Position numbers and translations under genes: made by a program. A stretch of DNA of 64,000 nucleotides from Bacteroides sp. 224 (GTDB taxonomy: Bacteria; Bacteroidota; Bacteroidia; Bacteroidales; Bacteroidaceae), in the NCBI RefSeq assembly GCF_010500995.1, contig NZ_QVMK01000032.1, positions 1-64,000 on the forward strand, read 5' to 3'. Shown here in pieces: positions 44,441 through 52,117 of the stretch. The notes under the pieces are model-generated. The model was given only the letters and a program-made list of their open reading frames with translations. It did not search any database and had not been told where the DNA came from. How positions within the stretch are numbered: position 1 is the first letter of the stretch; each line of letters begins with the position of its first letter.

Positions 44441-44678
44441 CTTTTTGCAGCAAAACGAAAAACTGTATTGCAGGGAACTAATCAAGTACTTCTACCTCTT
44501 CAATATTCTTATATAAGCAACCCATTGGCAGAATTAAATAAGGTACGTGAATCCTCATTAGGGGATTTAGTGGCAAGTATTTAGTACGCATATACTATTT
44601 ACTCCTTTTTTTATTATAACCTCCAAACAAAATATCTGATATTTTTGACCGTTCTCCAATATATAAATTACTTCGTAG
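44441..44678. repeat. Dispersed repeat G2
   Basis: Homologue of G1 (41412-41634), with the same block order and the same position just after a tandem palindrome array. Ends near ATTACTTCGTAG, matching ATTACTTCGCAG of G1. Confidence 0.85.
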
Positions 44679-44759
44679 CATTAAACGCATTCAGCTATTA
44701 AGCATTAGCAGTTATTAATATTTTAATGATATATTTTTCTTAAAAATAGATTCTTTTTG

Positions 44760-44767
44760 TATGTTTG
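44760..44767 (+). promoter_or_regulatory. Possible -7 promoter element TATGTTTG
   Basis: Consensus -7 match in the otherwise empty 44679-44870 stretch, about 110 bp before the structured segment at 44873-45011. No -33 element is clear. Confidence 0.35.
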
Positions 44768-44872
44768 TAAACGATTAAACATTAAAAACAGAATTATAGA
44801 AGAAAAAGAAAGAAATTAAAATATTGATTGAACGTTAAGACGGTTATTTGGTTCACTAAAATCTAGCAGTTT

Positions 44873-45011
44873 TATATCGAATCCAAAGTAATAAGTCTAA
44901 AAGCGTTCACACCCCAACGAGGGCGTGGACTGCTTTTGCTTATTCTGGATTCAGGGCATGCTAGAGCCTTAGTGAGCGGATAATGCGGAAGTAGGGACAC
45001 GCTCTTTTTTT
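44873..45011 (+). ncRNA. Candidate structured RNA with intrinsic terminator
   Basis: A GC-richer block in an AT-rich, gene-free stretch. Predicted hairpins in order: AAAAGC (44899-44904) with GCTTTT (44932-44937), enclosing CACACCCC-AACGA-GGGCGTG; GGCATGCTAGAGCC (44955-44968); and GAGCG (44974-44978) with CGCTC (45000-45004), followed by seven T. No coding frame crosses it. I cannot match it to a named RNA family. Confidence 0.4.
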
Positions 45012-45179
45012 GTAGGTGTATATTGTATTTTTTATATAATCTAAAATTAAAAAATAAAGTTATGAAAGATGTAAAAAGATGTATGAGGTAATTTTGAAAC
45101 ATATGCAATCTAAATTTCAAATACTTCAAAGAACTTTTTGCTATTTCAATGGAACAACAAAATAAATTACTATTTAACC

Positions 45180-45377
45180 ATGTCAGACTACTTTTTTTAT
45201 TGTATCATAAATGCAACAATGTTCCTTATAGGAATCATCATGCTTTTTATACCTATTAATGTTGGTAAGTATAAACGTATAAATGAACAGATAGGGTTTT
45301 TTTTTATTGTAATTTCATTTCTAATAGGAATATTGTCTTCGTTGGGTTATGTATTAAATAGTTGGGTTATGTATTAA
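45180..45377 (+). CDS. Small two-helix membrane protein
   Basis: A 65-residue frame (MSDYFFYCIINATMFLIGII ... GILSSLGYVLNSWVMY) with two membrane helices joined by a basic loop (NVGKYKRINEQ). Its end lies in a 20-bp tandem duplication (45341-45360 and 45361-45380) that shifts the frame. After the duplication another frame reads KYLIALAVGLMFSIERTKKL, like a third helix with a cytoplasmic tail. The gene may therefore be a frameshifted three-helix protein. Confidence 0.45.
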   Translation: MSDYFFYCIINATMFLIGIIMLFIPINVGKYKRINEQIGFFFIVISFLIGILSSLGYVLNSWVMY

Positions 45378-45601
45378 ATATTTAATAGCGTTGGCTGTAG
45401 GACTCATGTTTAGTATAGAAAGAACAAAGAAGTTAGAAGAGCAATAAAATTGTGATGCTGTCGCGAATGTGATGACCATCGCAACGGTTGCATAAAATAA
45501 TGAAGTAAAAATTTAAAAAAACAAGCATATTTGCTGCTATTTGAACAAGTGACAAAAAAATGAATCTATAATTTTCTCAAAACAGTTTAATTAAAATTAC
45601 A

Positions 45602-46009
45602 ATGAAAAAAGGACAAAGCACAGAGAACGTTGAAAACGTTGAGAATTTAAAAAAATACGAAAAGGAATATTCAGAGAGTAAATTATTAGATAAGATAGTC
45701 AAATTTGCTAAGAAAGCTGGCGTTAAGACTATTTACGCAGTAATGTTAGGCTACTATGTTTTGCAAGACGAAAATTTTCCTAAAGAGCAGAAACTTCTCA
45801 TTATAGGAGCTTTAGGCTACTTTATTCTTCCAATAGACTTAATCCCCGATGCAATTCCTATTGTAGGTTTTGGTGATGACCTTGCAGCCCTAACTTATGC
45901 TTTATGGAAAGTCTGGGCTCATGTCACTCCTGAAATTCAAGAAAAAGCACGTTTTAAAGTAGAATCGATCTTCGGAAAAGTAAAAGATGAGGATATTGTT
46001 TTATTTTAG
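45602..46009 (+). CDS. DUF1232 (YkvA) family membrane protein
   Basis: A 135-residue protein with the DUF1232/YkvA signature: LIIGALGYFILPIDLIPDAI, then VGFGDDLAALTYALWKV. The domain forms two membrane-associated helices around the conserved PIDLIPD turn. Family function is unknown. The gene opens an AT-rich cluster of small membrane proteins around the WHH nuclease. Confidence 0.88.
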   Translation: MKKGQSTENVENVENLKKYEKEYSESKLLDKIVKFAKKAGVKTIYAVMLGYYVLQDENFPKEQKLLIIGALGYFILPIDLIPDAIPIVGFGDDLAALTYALWKVWAHVTPEIQEKARFKVESIFGKVKDEDIVLF

Positions 46010-46110
46010 TAATAGTAAGGAATATTCTTTTCTAAATAGGTTGGTGATAGAGAAAGGTATTGATAATCCATTTAATACCAACAATAAAATTCCATAATAA
46101 AGCAAAGAAC

Positions 46111-46566
46111 ATGAACAATGAAGAAGAAGCGGTTCAAAAAATAGAAGGAGAAAAATTCATAAATGAATTAGCTAATGGGAAAAGACCAATACTCCCATTG
46201 GAACTTTCTGTTGAATTCATCAAAGGTGTTGTAAACAATATTGATGGATTAATAAATGTCTTGAAAATAGAGTCGGAAACAGAAGAAAAAATAGATTCTA
46301 ACATATTGAGTTTTATTCAACCAATAAGAGATTCTTTGTTATCTATGATTCAAGATGGAGAATTATCTAAAGATGAGAAAAAAGAGGCTAAAGATATGCT
46401 CATGCGGTTAACTGATTGGTATTTAAAGTATTGCGAAAATAGAGCCAAAGAACAACAAGAGTCTAAAAAGGATATCAAAAAGCTAATTACTGCATTTGGG
46501 GGCTTATTAACTATGATAGTAGGGGGCTTAGTCTATGCTTTGAAAAGAAAAAACGAGACGTCATGA
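46111..46566 (+). CDS. Tail-anchored helical protein coupled to the WHH nuclease
   Basis: A 151-residue protein (start MNNEEEAVQKIEGEK; an ATG 17 codons upstream is also open). Mostly acidic helices with one C-terminal membrane helix (ITAFGGLLTMIVGGLVYAL) followed by a basic RKNETS tail. It overlaps the WHH nuclease gene by 4 bp (ATGA), an arrangement expected for a toxin with its partner or immunity protein. No known domain is recognised; the partner role is inference. Confidence 0.6.
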   Translation: MNNEEEAVQKIEGEKFINELANGKRPILPLELSVEFIKGVVNNIDGLINVLKIESETEEKIDSNILSFIQPIRDSLLSMIQDGELSKDEKKEAKDMLMRLTDWYLKYCENRAKEQQESKKDIKKLITAFGGLLTMIVGGLVYALKRKNETS

Positions 46567-47009
46567 ATATTTCCACCATCAACTCCCACCTAGAGAGTTC
46601 CCTTACTAGTAAGGTTTCTTTCCGTCGTAAGAGCTTTACCATTCATGGTATATCCGTGAATGGCGTGTTCCCTGTATTTGAAGGTATAGAAATTCGATTA
46701 CCCGACTATTACATGACAGACGCTTTTTGGGCAGCACACAATAATAACGACCAAGTATGTTATCGCGAGCAAATGCGAGCAGCATCACGACAGTTGCATG
46801 AAATGATAAAGAAAAATCCCAAGTTAGCCAATCAATATACCACACAGCAACAAAGCGCCATTGCAGAAGGAAAACATCAAATACCAGAACTCACATGGCA
46901 TCATAAAGAAGACTGGTTGATAATGCAATTGGTTGATGCCGATTTACATAAACGATATAAACATACAGGTGGAAGCTATACATGGAATAAGAAGCATTTT
47001 CAAAAGTAA
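46563..47009 (+). CDS. Free-standing WHH-type HNH/endonuclease VII fold nuclease
   Basis: A 148-residue protein whose C-terminus is a WHH nuclease domain: W112-H113-H114 in LTWHHKED, then MQLVDADLHKRYKHTGG with H129 and H134. This motif is best known as the C-terminal toxin module of polymorphic toxins secreted by type VI, Esx or contact-dependent systems. Here it is encoded alone, with an N-terminal region (about 1-90) of unknown fold and no signal peptide. Neighbours are a tail-anchored protein (ATGA overlap), DUF6140 and DUF697-like proteins. Confidence 0.8.
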   Translation: MNISTINSHLESSLTSKVSFRRKSFTIHGISVNGVFPVFEGIEIRLPDYYMTDAFWAAHNNNDQVCYREQMRAASRQLHEMIKKNPKLANQYTTQQQSAIAEGKHQIPELTWHHKEDWLIMQLVDADLHKRYKHTGGSYTWNKKHFQK

Positions 47010-47055
47010 TTACCTATAAAAACAACAATTGTAATCATTATAATATTAATTAGCC

Positions 47056-47277
47056 ATGCCCATTTACAGAGTAACAGTAAAAAATGCAAGAAACGCCAAC
47101 GGCGTTCGTTTAGAGAAAGGAATGTCAGTAGACGTAGTAACAAACAACATAAGCAACCCAGTTGTTGCGAATGGCGGACAAGCCGTTATTGATGCCTTCT
47201 TTCGTATTTATGGAATTGATATAAAGAAAGCAGGAGCACTAACAACAGCTTATTTGGATGCAGTGAAGATAGGGTAA
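47056..47277 (+). CDS. DUF6140-like small protein
   Basis: A 73-residue protein (MPIYRVTVKNARNANGVRLE ... GGQAVIDAFFRIYGIDIKKA). It resembles DUF6140, a small beta-plus-helix family of Bacteroidetes with the pattern YRVTVKN-x-VRLEKGMSVDV and NPVxxNGGQ. No function is known. It lies 46 bp after the WHH nuclease and 44 bp before the DUF697-like gene, so all are probably in one operon. Confidence 0.7.
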   Translation: MPIYRVTVKNARNANGVRLEKGMSVDVVTNNISNPVVANGGQAVIDAFFRIYGIDIKKAGALTTAYLDAVKIG

Positions 47278-47321
47278 GTATTGAATTAGATTCTTGTACA
47301 CATTAACATTAATAACGATTT

Positions 47322-48008
47322 ATGAAAGATTTTGATTTATTGAAAAATGCTGTTGAATTAGTGAATATATTAGATAAGACAGCAGATGGGAGCTTACCGC
47401 AAGAAATTGCTGATATTGTTAAATTTCATACCAAAGGAGCAACAGTATCTGCCTTAGCTACTGCTTGGATTCCTGGAGTGGGCAGTACAGCAGCTCTTGT
47501 AGCAGGAGCAGGATTTGTTTGGGGTATGTATTTGCGTATCAATACCAAAATAGGCCTTACAATGACAAGTAATATAGTAAAAACATTAGCTTCAGGTGTA
47601 CTAACCAATCTTGCTGCTGCTGCTGCGACAAGTGTTATTGTTTCTTCTGCAATGTCTTTTTTCCCTGGGATAGGAAATGTGGGTGCATCGGCAATAATGG
47701 CAGGAACCGTTTATGCTGCCACAATAGCCTCTGGCGTTATTTATCTTAAAGTGCTCACAAACTTATTTAAAGCAGGGAAAAATCCAGAAGGGCTATCAGC
47801 GGAAGAACTAAAAAATGCAGCAAAAAGAGTTACTAACGAAATGGATGTAAAAGAATTTATGAATAAAGCCAAAAAAGAATATAAAAAGGCCAAAGAAGCT
47901 GGAGAGTTTGACAAGGCTAAAGCTTTTTCTATTTGTGAATCTTGTGGAGCTCAAATGGAAATAAACATGAAATTCTGTCCTGATTGTGGGGCAAGAGTTA
48001 AGAATTAA
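47322..48008 (+). CDS. DUF697-like membrane protein with C-terminal zinc ribbon
   Basis: A 228-residue protein. Residues about 35-150 are two long, glycine-rich hydrophobic hairpins (TAWIPGVGSTAALVAGAGFV, MSFFPGIGNVGASAIMAG), resembling the DUF697/YcjF family. A charged helix follows, then a zinc ribbon with C205, C208, C219 and C222 (CESCGAQ ... CPDCGAR). Glycine-zipper hairpins can insert into membranes in response to conformational change, so pore formation is a possibility but not shown. Confidence 0.65.
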   Translation: MKDFDLLKNAVELVNILDKTADGSLPQEIADIVKFHTKGATVSALATAWIPGVGSTAALVAGAGFVWGMYLRINTKIGLTMTSNIVKTLASGVLTNLAAAAATSVIVSSAMSFFPGIGNVGASAIMAGTVYAATIASGVIYLKVLTNLFKAGKNPEGLSAEELKNAAKRVTNEMDVKEFMNKAKKEYKKAKEAGEFDKAKAFSICESCGAQMEINMKFCPDCGARVKN

Positions 48009-48131
48009 AAATAAGAATAGATGAGAATATTCTGTACTGTTTTACTTTTTTTGAAAAATAAAGTAAATAAAGGATTGTAAAATAATGGAAGTGGCTATCC
48101 ATAATATTAATTTGCAAACAAAAAGAAAATT

Positions 48132-48923
48132 ATGAGAAACCTTCAAGAAATATCACAAAAAGAGTATGTTAATCAATTCTTATTAGGGGTAATTATTAGC
48201 GTAATTTGCACAGGAATCATCTATTATTGCCTTGATAATTCGTTTTGGCTAATGTTATTGGGTTGGCCTCTTATTTTAGTTGGAATAATTGTATCCATAA
48301 ACTTATTGGTTAAGTATATTAAATACAATACAATGGATGAGTATGAATGGAGAGAATATGCAAGAACTCATCGAGCTTTCCTTAGTAAGGCTACTTATAC
48401 TCATCCATTAACAAACGACACTCAAACTGTTAGAAGAGGGTTTTCAATACCAGTATTCTTATTTGCTGATTGGGTTCCATTATTTAGAGGGCAATGGAGT
48501 TTATTTTTCAAATTTTTCATTATTATATTCACTATTGCATTTTTAGGGCTAACAATACCCGTTATAGGGCCTCTGCTTATGCGACAGGTTGGAGCCTTTG
48601 CTTTAGCTAGAAGATATAATTCTATGTATGAAAATTGGCTAATTAAACAAGGGTATATTTTAGAAAAAACCGAATATATTAATGATAGTGCTTCGAAAGT
48701 AAGAAAACAAATCAATAGCACTACCTTAAGCATAGATATTTCTCCAAAAAATAAAAAGGAAAATACACCATTAATTGCGCAATTCACTAAAGAAGAACAA
48801 GAGTACTTAGATTCTATAAACAATTGCATTGAAAATGAAGATATTTCTGAAGAAGAAAGAAAAGATCTTTTAAAGTTACAAGAAAGGGTAATAGAAGAAA
48901 GTTACAAAACTAAAATATTCTAA
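48132..48923 (+). CDS. DUF2628-like integral membrane protein
   Basis: A 263-residue protein with two N-terminal membrane helices (about 17-62), a central segment like DUF2628 (SIPVFLFADWVPLFRGQWSL, then a helix pair, then ARRYNSMYENWLIKQGY), and an acidic coiled C-terminal tail (about 220-263). DUF2628 proteins are small membrane proteins of unknown role that often sit beside zinc-ribbon proteins. The gene is AT-rich like its neighbours. Confidence 0.6.
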   Translation: MRNLQEISQKEYVNQFLLGVIISVICTGIIYYCLDNSFWLMLLGWPLILVGIIVSINLLVKYIKYNTMDEYEWREYARTHRAFLSKATYTHPLTNDTQTVRRGFSIPVFLFADWVPLFRGQWSLFFKFFIIIFTIAFLGLTIPVIGPLLMRQVGAFALARRYNSMYENWLIKQGYILEKTEYINDSASKVRKQINSTTLSIDISPKNKKENTPLIAQFTKEEQEYLDSINNCIENEDISEEERKDLLKLQERVIEESYKTKIF

Positions 48924-48942
48924 TTTTCTTAGTATCCTCTTC

Positions 48943-49455
48943 ATGCTCCAATACATCGCCTCCCAATCCCACTACCCCCTCTTGATGCAACAACTTCAAG
49001 CGGTAAAACACACATTGTGGATAGGTACTGCCGACCTCAAGGACCTCTATGTGAAGCCGGGAAATGTGGCCATTCCGCTACTTGCTGTATTGGAGCAAAA
49101 GATTCGGCAAGATGTATCCATCCGCTTGATTCATGCCAAAGAGCCCGGGAAGAACTTCCGCGAAGATTTTGACAAGTACCCACTACTATGGGAAGCTATG
49201 GAGCGAGTACTCTGTCCCAGAGTACACTTCAAAATGTTGATTTTCGACCTGCAATCTGTTTACATTGGCTCTGCCAACCTTACAGGAGCAGCCTTTGGCA
49301 TGAAAAGCGAAACAACCCGAAACTTCGAAACCGGACTCTTTACCGATATTCCCGGTGTAGTAGAAGCCGCCACCAACCAATTTGATGAAGTGTGGATGGG
49401 GAAACATTGCAAGGCGTGCAAAAGGAAGAGGTATTGTGGGGATAGGATAGGATAG
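48943..49455 (+). CDS. Single-motif phospholipase D-like protein
   Basis: A 170-residue protein with one PLD/Nuc-type motif: H95-F-K97 ... D102 in HFKMLIFD, followed by SVYIGSANLTG. Proteins with a single motif, such as Nuc, dimerise to build one active site and cleave nucleic acid or phosphodiesters. No signal peptide is present. The C-terminus has a cysteine cluster (CKACKRKRYCGDR) that could bind a metal. Base use is less AT-rich than in the genes before it, so it probably is not part of the same acquisition. Confidence 0.8.
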   Translation: MLQYIASQSHYPLLMQQLQAVKHTLWIGTADLKDLYVKPGNVAIPLLAVLEQKIRQDVSIRLIHAKEPGKNFREDFDKYPLLWEAMERVLCPRVHFKMLIFDLQSVYIGSANLTGAAFGMKSETTRNFETGLFTDIPGVVEAATNQFDEVWMGKHCKACKRKRYCGDRIG

Positions 49456-49462
49456 AATAAGG

Positions 49463-49672
49463 ATAGCCCGAATGGGCTTAAATATAAATAACCCCCAGTG
49501 AAGCGAAGCGACTGGGGGATAATAATAATATCAACCCACACGTGAACCCCGTAGTGGGTTCAATTGACTATTCAACACCTACGGCGTTGGTGGTGAGGGT
49601 GAGTTTCTTTCCTCCCCCAGTCGCTTCGCTTCACTGGGGGTTATTCACATTTTACCCCTGTTGGGGTAATTG
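49463..49672. repeat. Compound palindrome E3 (CCCCCAGTGAAGCGAAGCG arms)
   Basis: Perfect 32-bp arms (49487-49518 and 49614-49645) carry CCCCCAGTGAAGCGAAGCG; outer hairpins AGCCCGAATGGGCT and TTACCCCTGTTGGGGTAA; inner hairpins GAACCCCGTAGTGGGTTC and ACCTACGGCGTTGGTGG. Same plan as E1, with different arm sequence. Confidence 0.9.
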
Positions 49673-49730
49673 TTTGTGAATCTCGTTTCAATCATTTCCG
49701 AACCGTTATGAGTTAATCCCCTCAAACTCA

Positions 49731-49760
49731 TTGCCTCTCCAAATAAAAGCGTTATTTTTG
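49731..49760 (+). promoter_or_regulatory. Promoter of the Rpn-type gene
   Basis: TTG (49731-49733), 19-bp spacer, TATTTTTG (49753-49760), 31 bp before the start codon. Confidence 0.65.
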
Positions 49761-49791
49761 TCATAGAAAAGAACATTTAATAAACCCATAT

Positions 49792-50724
49792 ATGCGATAC
49801 CTCGACCCCAAAGCCGACCTGACCTTCAAGCGTGTATTTGGCGAACACCCTGATTTGGTGATGAGCCTACTGAACGCCCTTCTCCCTCTAAACGACGAGG
49901 AAGAGATAACCGATATAGAGTACCTTGCTTGCGAGATGGTGCCCGAAAATCCTTTGCGCAAGAATAGCATTGTAGACGTTCGCTGCAAAGACAAACAAGG
50001 CAGGCAGTTTATTGTAGAGATGCAAATGATATGGTCGCCCGAGTTTAAACAGCGTGTATTGTTCAATGCTTCCAAAGCTTATGTTCGGCAGATAGATACC
50101 GGCGAACATTATGAGCTTTTGCAACCGGTATATTCACTCAATCTGGTGAATGAAGTCTTCGAATCGGATTTAGAGGGCTATTACCATTACTACAAATTGG
50201 TGCACGTAGAGCATACCGAAAAGGTGATCAACGGTCTTCACCTTATATTTGTTGAGCTTCCTAAGTTTACTCCTGATACTTACGCTGCCAAGAAAATGCA
50301 GGTATTGTGGCTTCGTTATCTTACGGAAATCAGCCAGCATACACGAGAAGTTCCGCAAGAGTTAATGGATAACCCTCAAATAAAGAAGGCTGTTACTGCC
50401 TTAGAGGAATCTGCCTTTACTGATGCTCAACTGCTGGGTTATGAGAAGTTTTGGGATATTATTAGTGTGGAGAAAACACTATATAGTAGCGCCGAGCGGA
50501 AAGGACTAAAAGCAGGGATGGAACAAGGTCTGAAAATTGGTCGTGAAAAAGGCCGCGAAGAAGGTCGTGAAGAAGGTCGTGAAGAAGGTCGTGAAGAAGG
50601 TCGCGAAGAAGGTGTAAAAGAAGAAAGAATTGCTAATGCGCGAAACTTCAAGCAGCTTGGAGTATCTGCTGATATTATAGCTAAAGCAACCGGGTTGTCG
50701 ATAGAGGAGATAGAGGGGTTGTGA
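49792..50724 (+). CDS. Rpn-family PD-(D/E)XK nuclease (transposase-like)
   Basis: A 310-residue member of the Rpn/PD-(D/E)XK transposase_31-like family. The nuclease core is visible: KADLTFKRVFG at the start, SIVDVRCKDKQGRQFIVEMQ (D, E and Q of the active site), then helices. Rpn proteins in E. coli nick DNA and raise recombination. The tail holds a run of five near-identical 12-bp units (REEG repeated, 50550-50620) that can change number by slippage. It has its own promoter. Confidence 0.88.
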   Translation: MRYLDPKADLTFKRVFGEHPDLVMSLLNALLPLNDEEEITDIEYLACEMVPENPLRKNSIVDVRCKDKQGRQFIVEMQMIWSPEFKQRVLFNASKAYVRQIDTGEHYELLQPVYSLNLVNEVFESDLEGYYHYYKLVHVEHTEKVINGLHLIFVELPKFTPDTYAAKKMQVLWLRYLTEISQHTREVPQELMDNPQIKKAVTALEESAFTDAQLLGYEKFWDIISVEKTLYSSAERKGLKAGMEQGLKIGREKGREEGREEGREEGREEGREEGVKEERIANARNFKQLGVSADIIAKATGLSIEEIEGL

Positions 50725-50787
50725 TAGGTTAAATACGAATCAATTATTTAATCACCCAATTTTCGTCAATCGTATTTTATAAATTAG

Positions 50788-50795
50788 TACCTTTG
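50788..50795 (+). promoter_or_regulatory. -7 promoter element of the 50812 ATPase gene
   Basis: TACCTTTG fits TAnnTTTG, 16 bp before the start codon. A TTTTCG near 50759 could serve as a weak -33. Confidence 0.5.
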
Positions 50796-50811
50796 CGAAA
50801 ACATTTCAATT

Positions 50812-52041
50812 ATGATTGATGAAATTCTCAGAAAAAAGATATTTATTCCTCGCCCATTATATACAGAAAAGATAAAACCGTTTATCGACAAAGAAATCAT
50901 CAAAGTCATTACAGGACAGCGGCGAGTAGGCAAGAGTTATATCCTTTTTCAACTAATAAAGGATATACAGGAAACTGATCATTCGGCGAATATTATCTAT
51001 ATCAATAAAGAGCTACAGCCCCATCAACACATTACAGATGATGCTATATTCTACCAATATGTAAAAGAACTGCTGCAACCTAATGTAAAGAACTATCTTT
51101 TCGTTGATGAAATACAAGAAATCAAAGATTTCGAAAAAACACTAAGAAGTTTATTAGCTGAGAATTGCTGCGACATTTTTTGCAGTGGAAGCAATGCCAA
51201 TATGCTATCAGGAGAACTAGCAACTTTTTTAGCCGGCCGCTATATTGAGTTTAAAATACATTCATTGGGATACGAAGAATTTATGCGCTTCTTATCATTG
51301 GAAAATTCTGTTCAAACGTTAAACAAATACCTTACTATTGGTGGAATGCCATACATACACATCATTGGGACAGAAGAATTTGCGGTGTTTGAATACTTAC
51401 GCAATGTCTATTCTACCATTTTACTAAAAGATGTTGTGGCACGTGAGAATATTCGTAATGTGACGTTTCTCGAAAATTTAGTAGATTTTTTAGCGGATAA
51501 TGTTGGTAATCTTTTCTCTGCAAGCAATATTGCTAAATACTTAAAATCACAACATTCTTCTGTTTCTACACAAACAGTTCTGAATTACTTAAAGCCACTT
51601 TCTAATGCCTACTTTGTACATAAAGTGCAACGGTATGACATTTCAGGCTTAAAAATATTTGAAGTAGGAGAAAAATACTATTTTGAAGACTTAGGTTTGC
51701 GCAATTGTATCCGTGGCTTTAATATCCGAAAAGATATTCACAAAGTAATGGAAAATGCAGTTTACCTACATTTAATACAGTTAGGATACAAAGTATATGT
51801 AGGACAACAAGCATCTACAGAAATAGATTTTGTAGCAGAAAAAGATGGACAATCCGTATATATCCAAGTATGCTATATGCTACATGATGAGAGCACCATT
51901 CAGCGCGAATTTGGCAATCTGTTAAAAATAGAAGATAATTACCCCAAATATGTAGTAACAATGGACGAATACAGCGCCGGAAGCTATAATGGTATTCTAC
52001 AACTGCACCTAAAAGACTTCCTTATGAAACGATCTTTTTAA
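50812..52041 (+). CDS. DUF4143-type AAA ATPase
   Basis: A 409-residue P-loop ATPase: Walker A GQRRVGKS (35-42), Walker B YLFVDEIQEIKDF, a DUF4143 region, and a C-terminal nuclease-like fold in which the usual E-x-K has become Q-V-C (TEIDFVAEKDGQSVYIQVCY), so nuclease activity is probably lost. Related in plan to 37557-38906 but of a different subgroup. Function unknown; abundant in accessory DNA of Bacteroidetes. Confidence 0.85.
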   Translation: MIDEILRKKIFIPRPLYTEKIKPFIDKEIIKVITGQRRVGKSYILFQLIKDIQETDHSANIIYINKELQPHQHITDDAIFYQYVKELLQPNVKNYLFVDEIQEIKDFEKTLRSLLAENCCDIFCSGSNANMLSGELATFLAGRYIEFKIHSLGYEEFMRFLSLENSVQTLNKYLTIGGMPYIHIIGTEEFAVFEYLRNVYSTILLKDVVARENIRNVTFLENLVDFLADNVGNLFSASNIAKYLKSQHSSVSTQTVLNYLKPLSNAYFVHKVQRYDISGLKIFEVGEKYYFEDLGLRNCIRGFNIRKDIHKVMENAVYLHLIQLGYKVYVGQQASTEIDFVAEKDGQSVYIQVCYMLHDESTIQREFGNLLKIEDNYPKYVVTMDEYSAGSYNGILQLHLKDFLMKRSF

Positions 52042-52117
52042 AGATAAAATCTCATGTTCGTATCAAATCATCTTTGCAAACTAATTTTACGTCTAAATAC
52101 GAATCAATTATTTAATC

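Noticed and set aside
44246..44584. 112-codon frame spanning array F3 and repeat G2
   Set aside because: It starts inside the preceding gene in another frame and reads through tandem repeats; the homologous G1 block has no matching frame.
49792..50724. Active transposon
   Set aside because: Rpn-type proteins carry a transposase-like nuclease domain, but no terminal inverted repeats or target duplications are seen around this gene; E3 to its left belongs to a dispersed palindrome family.
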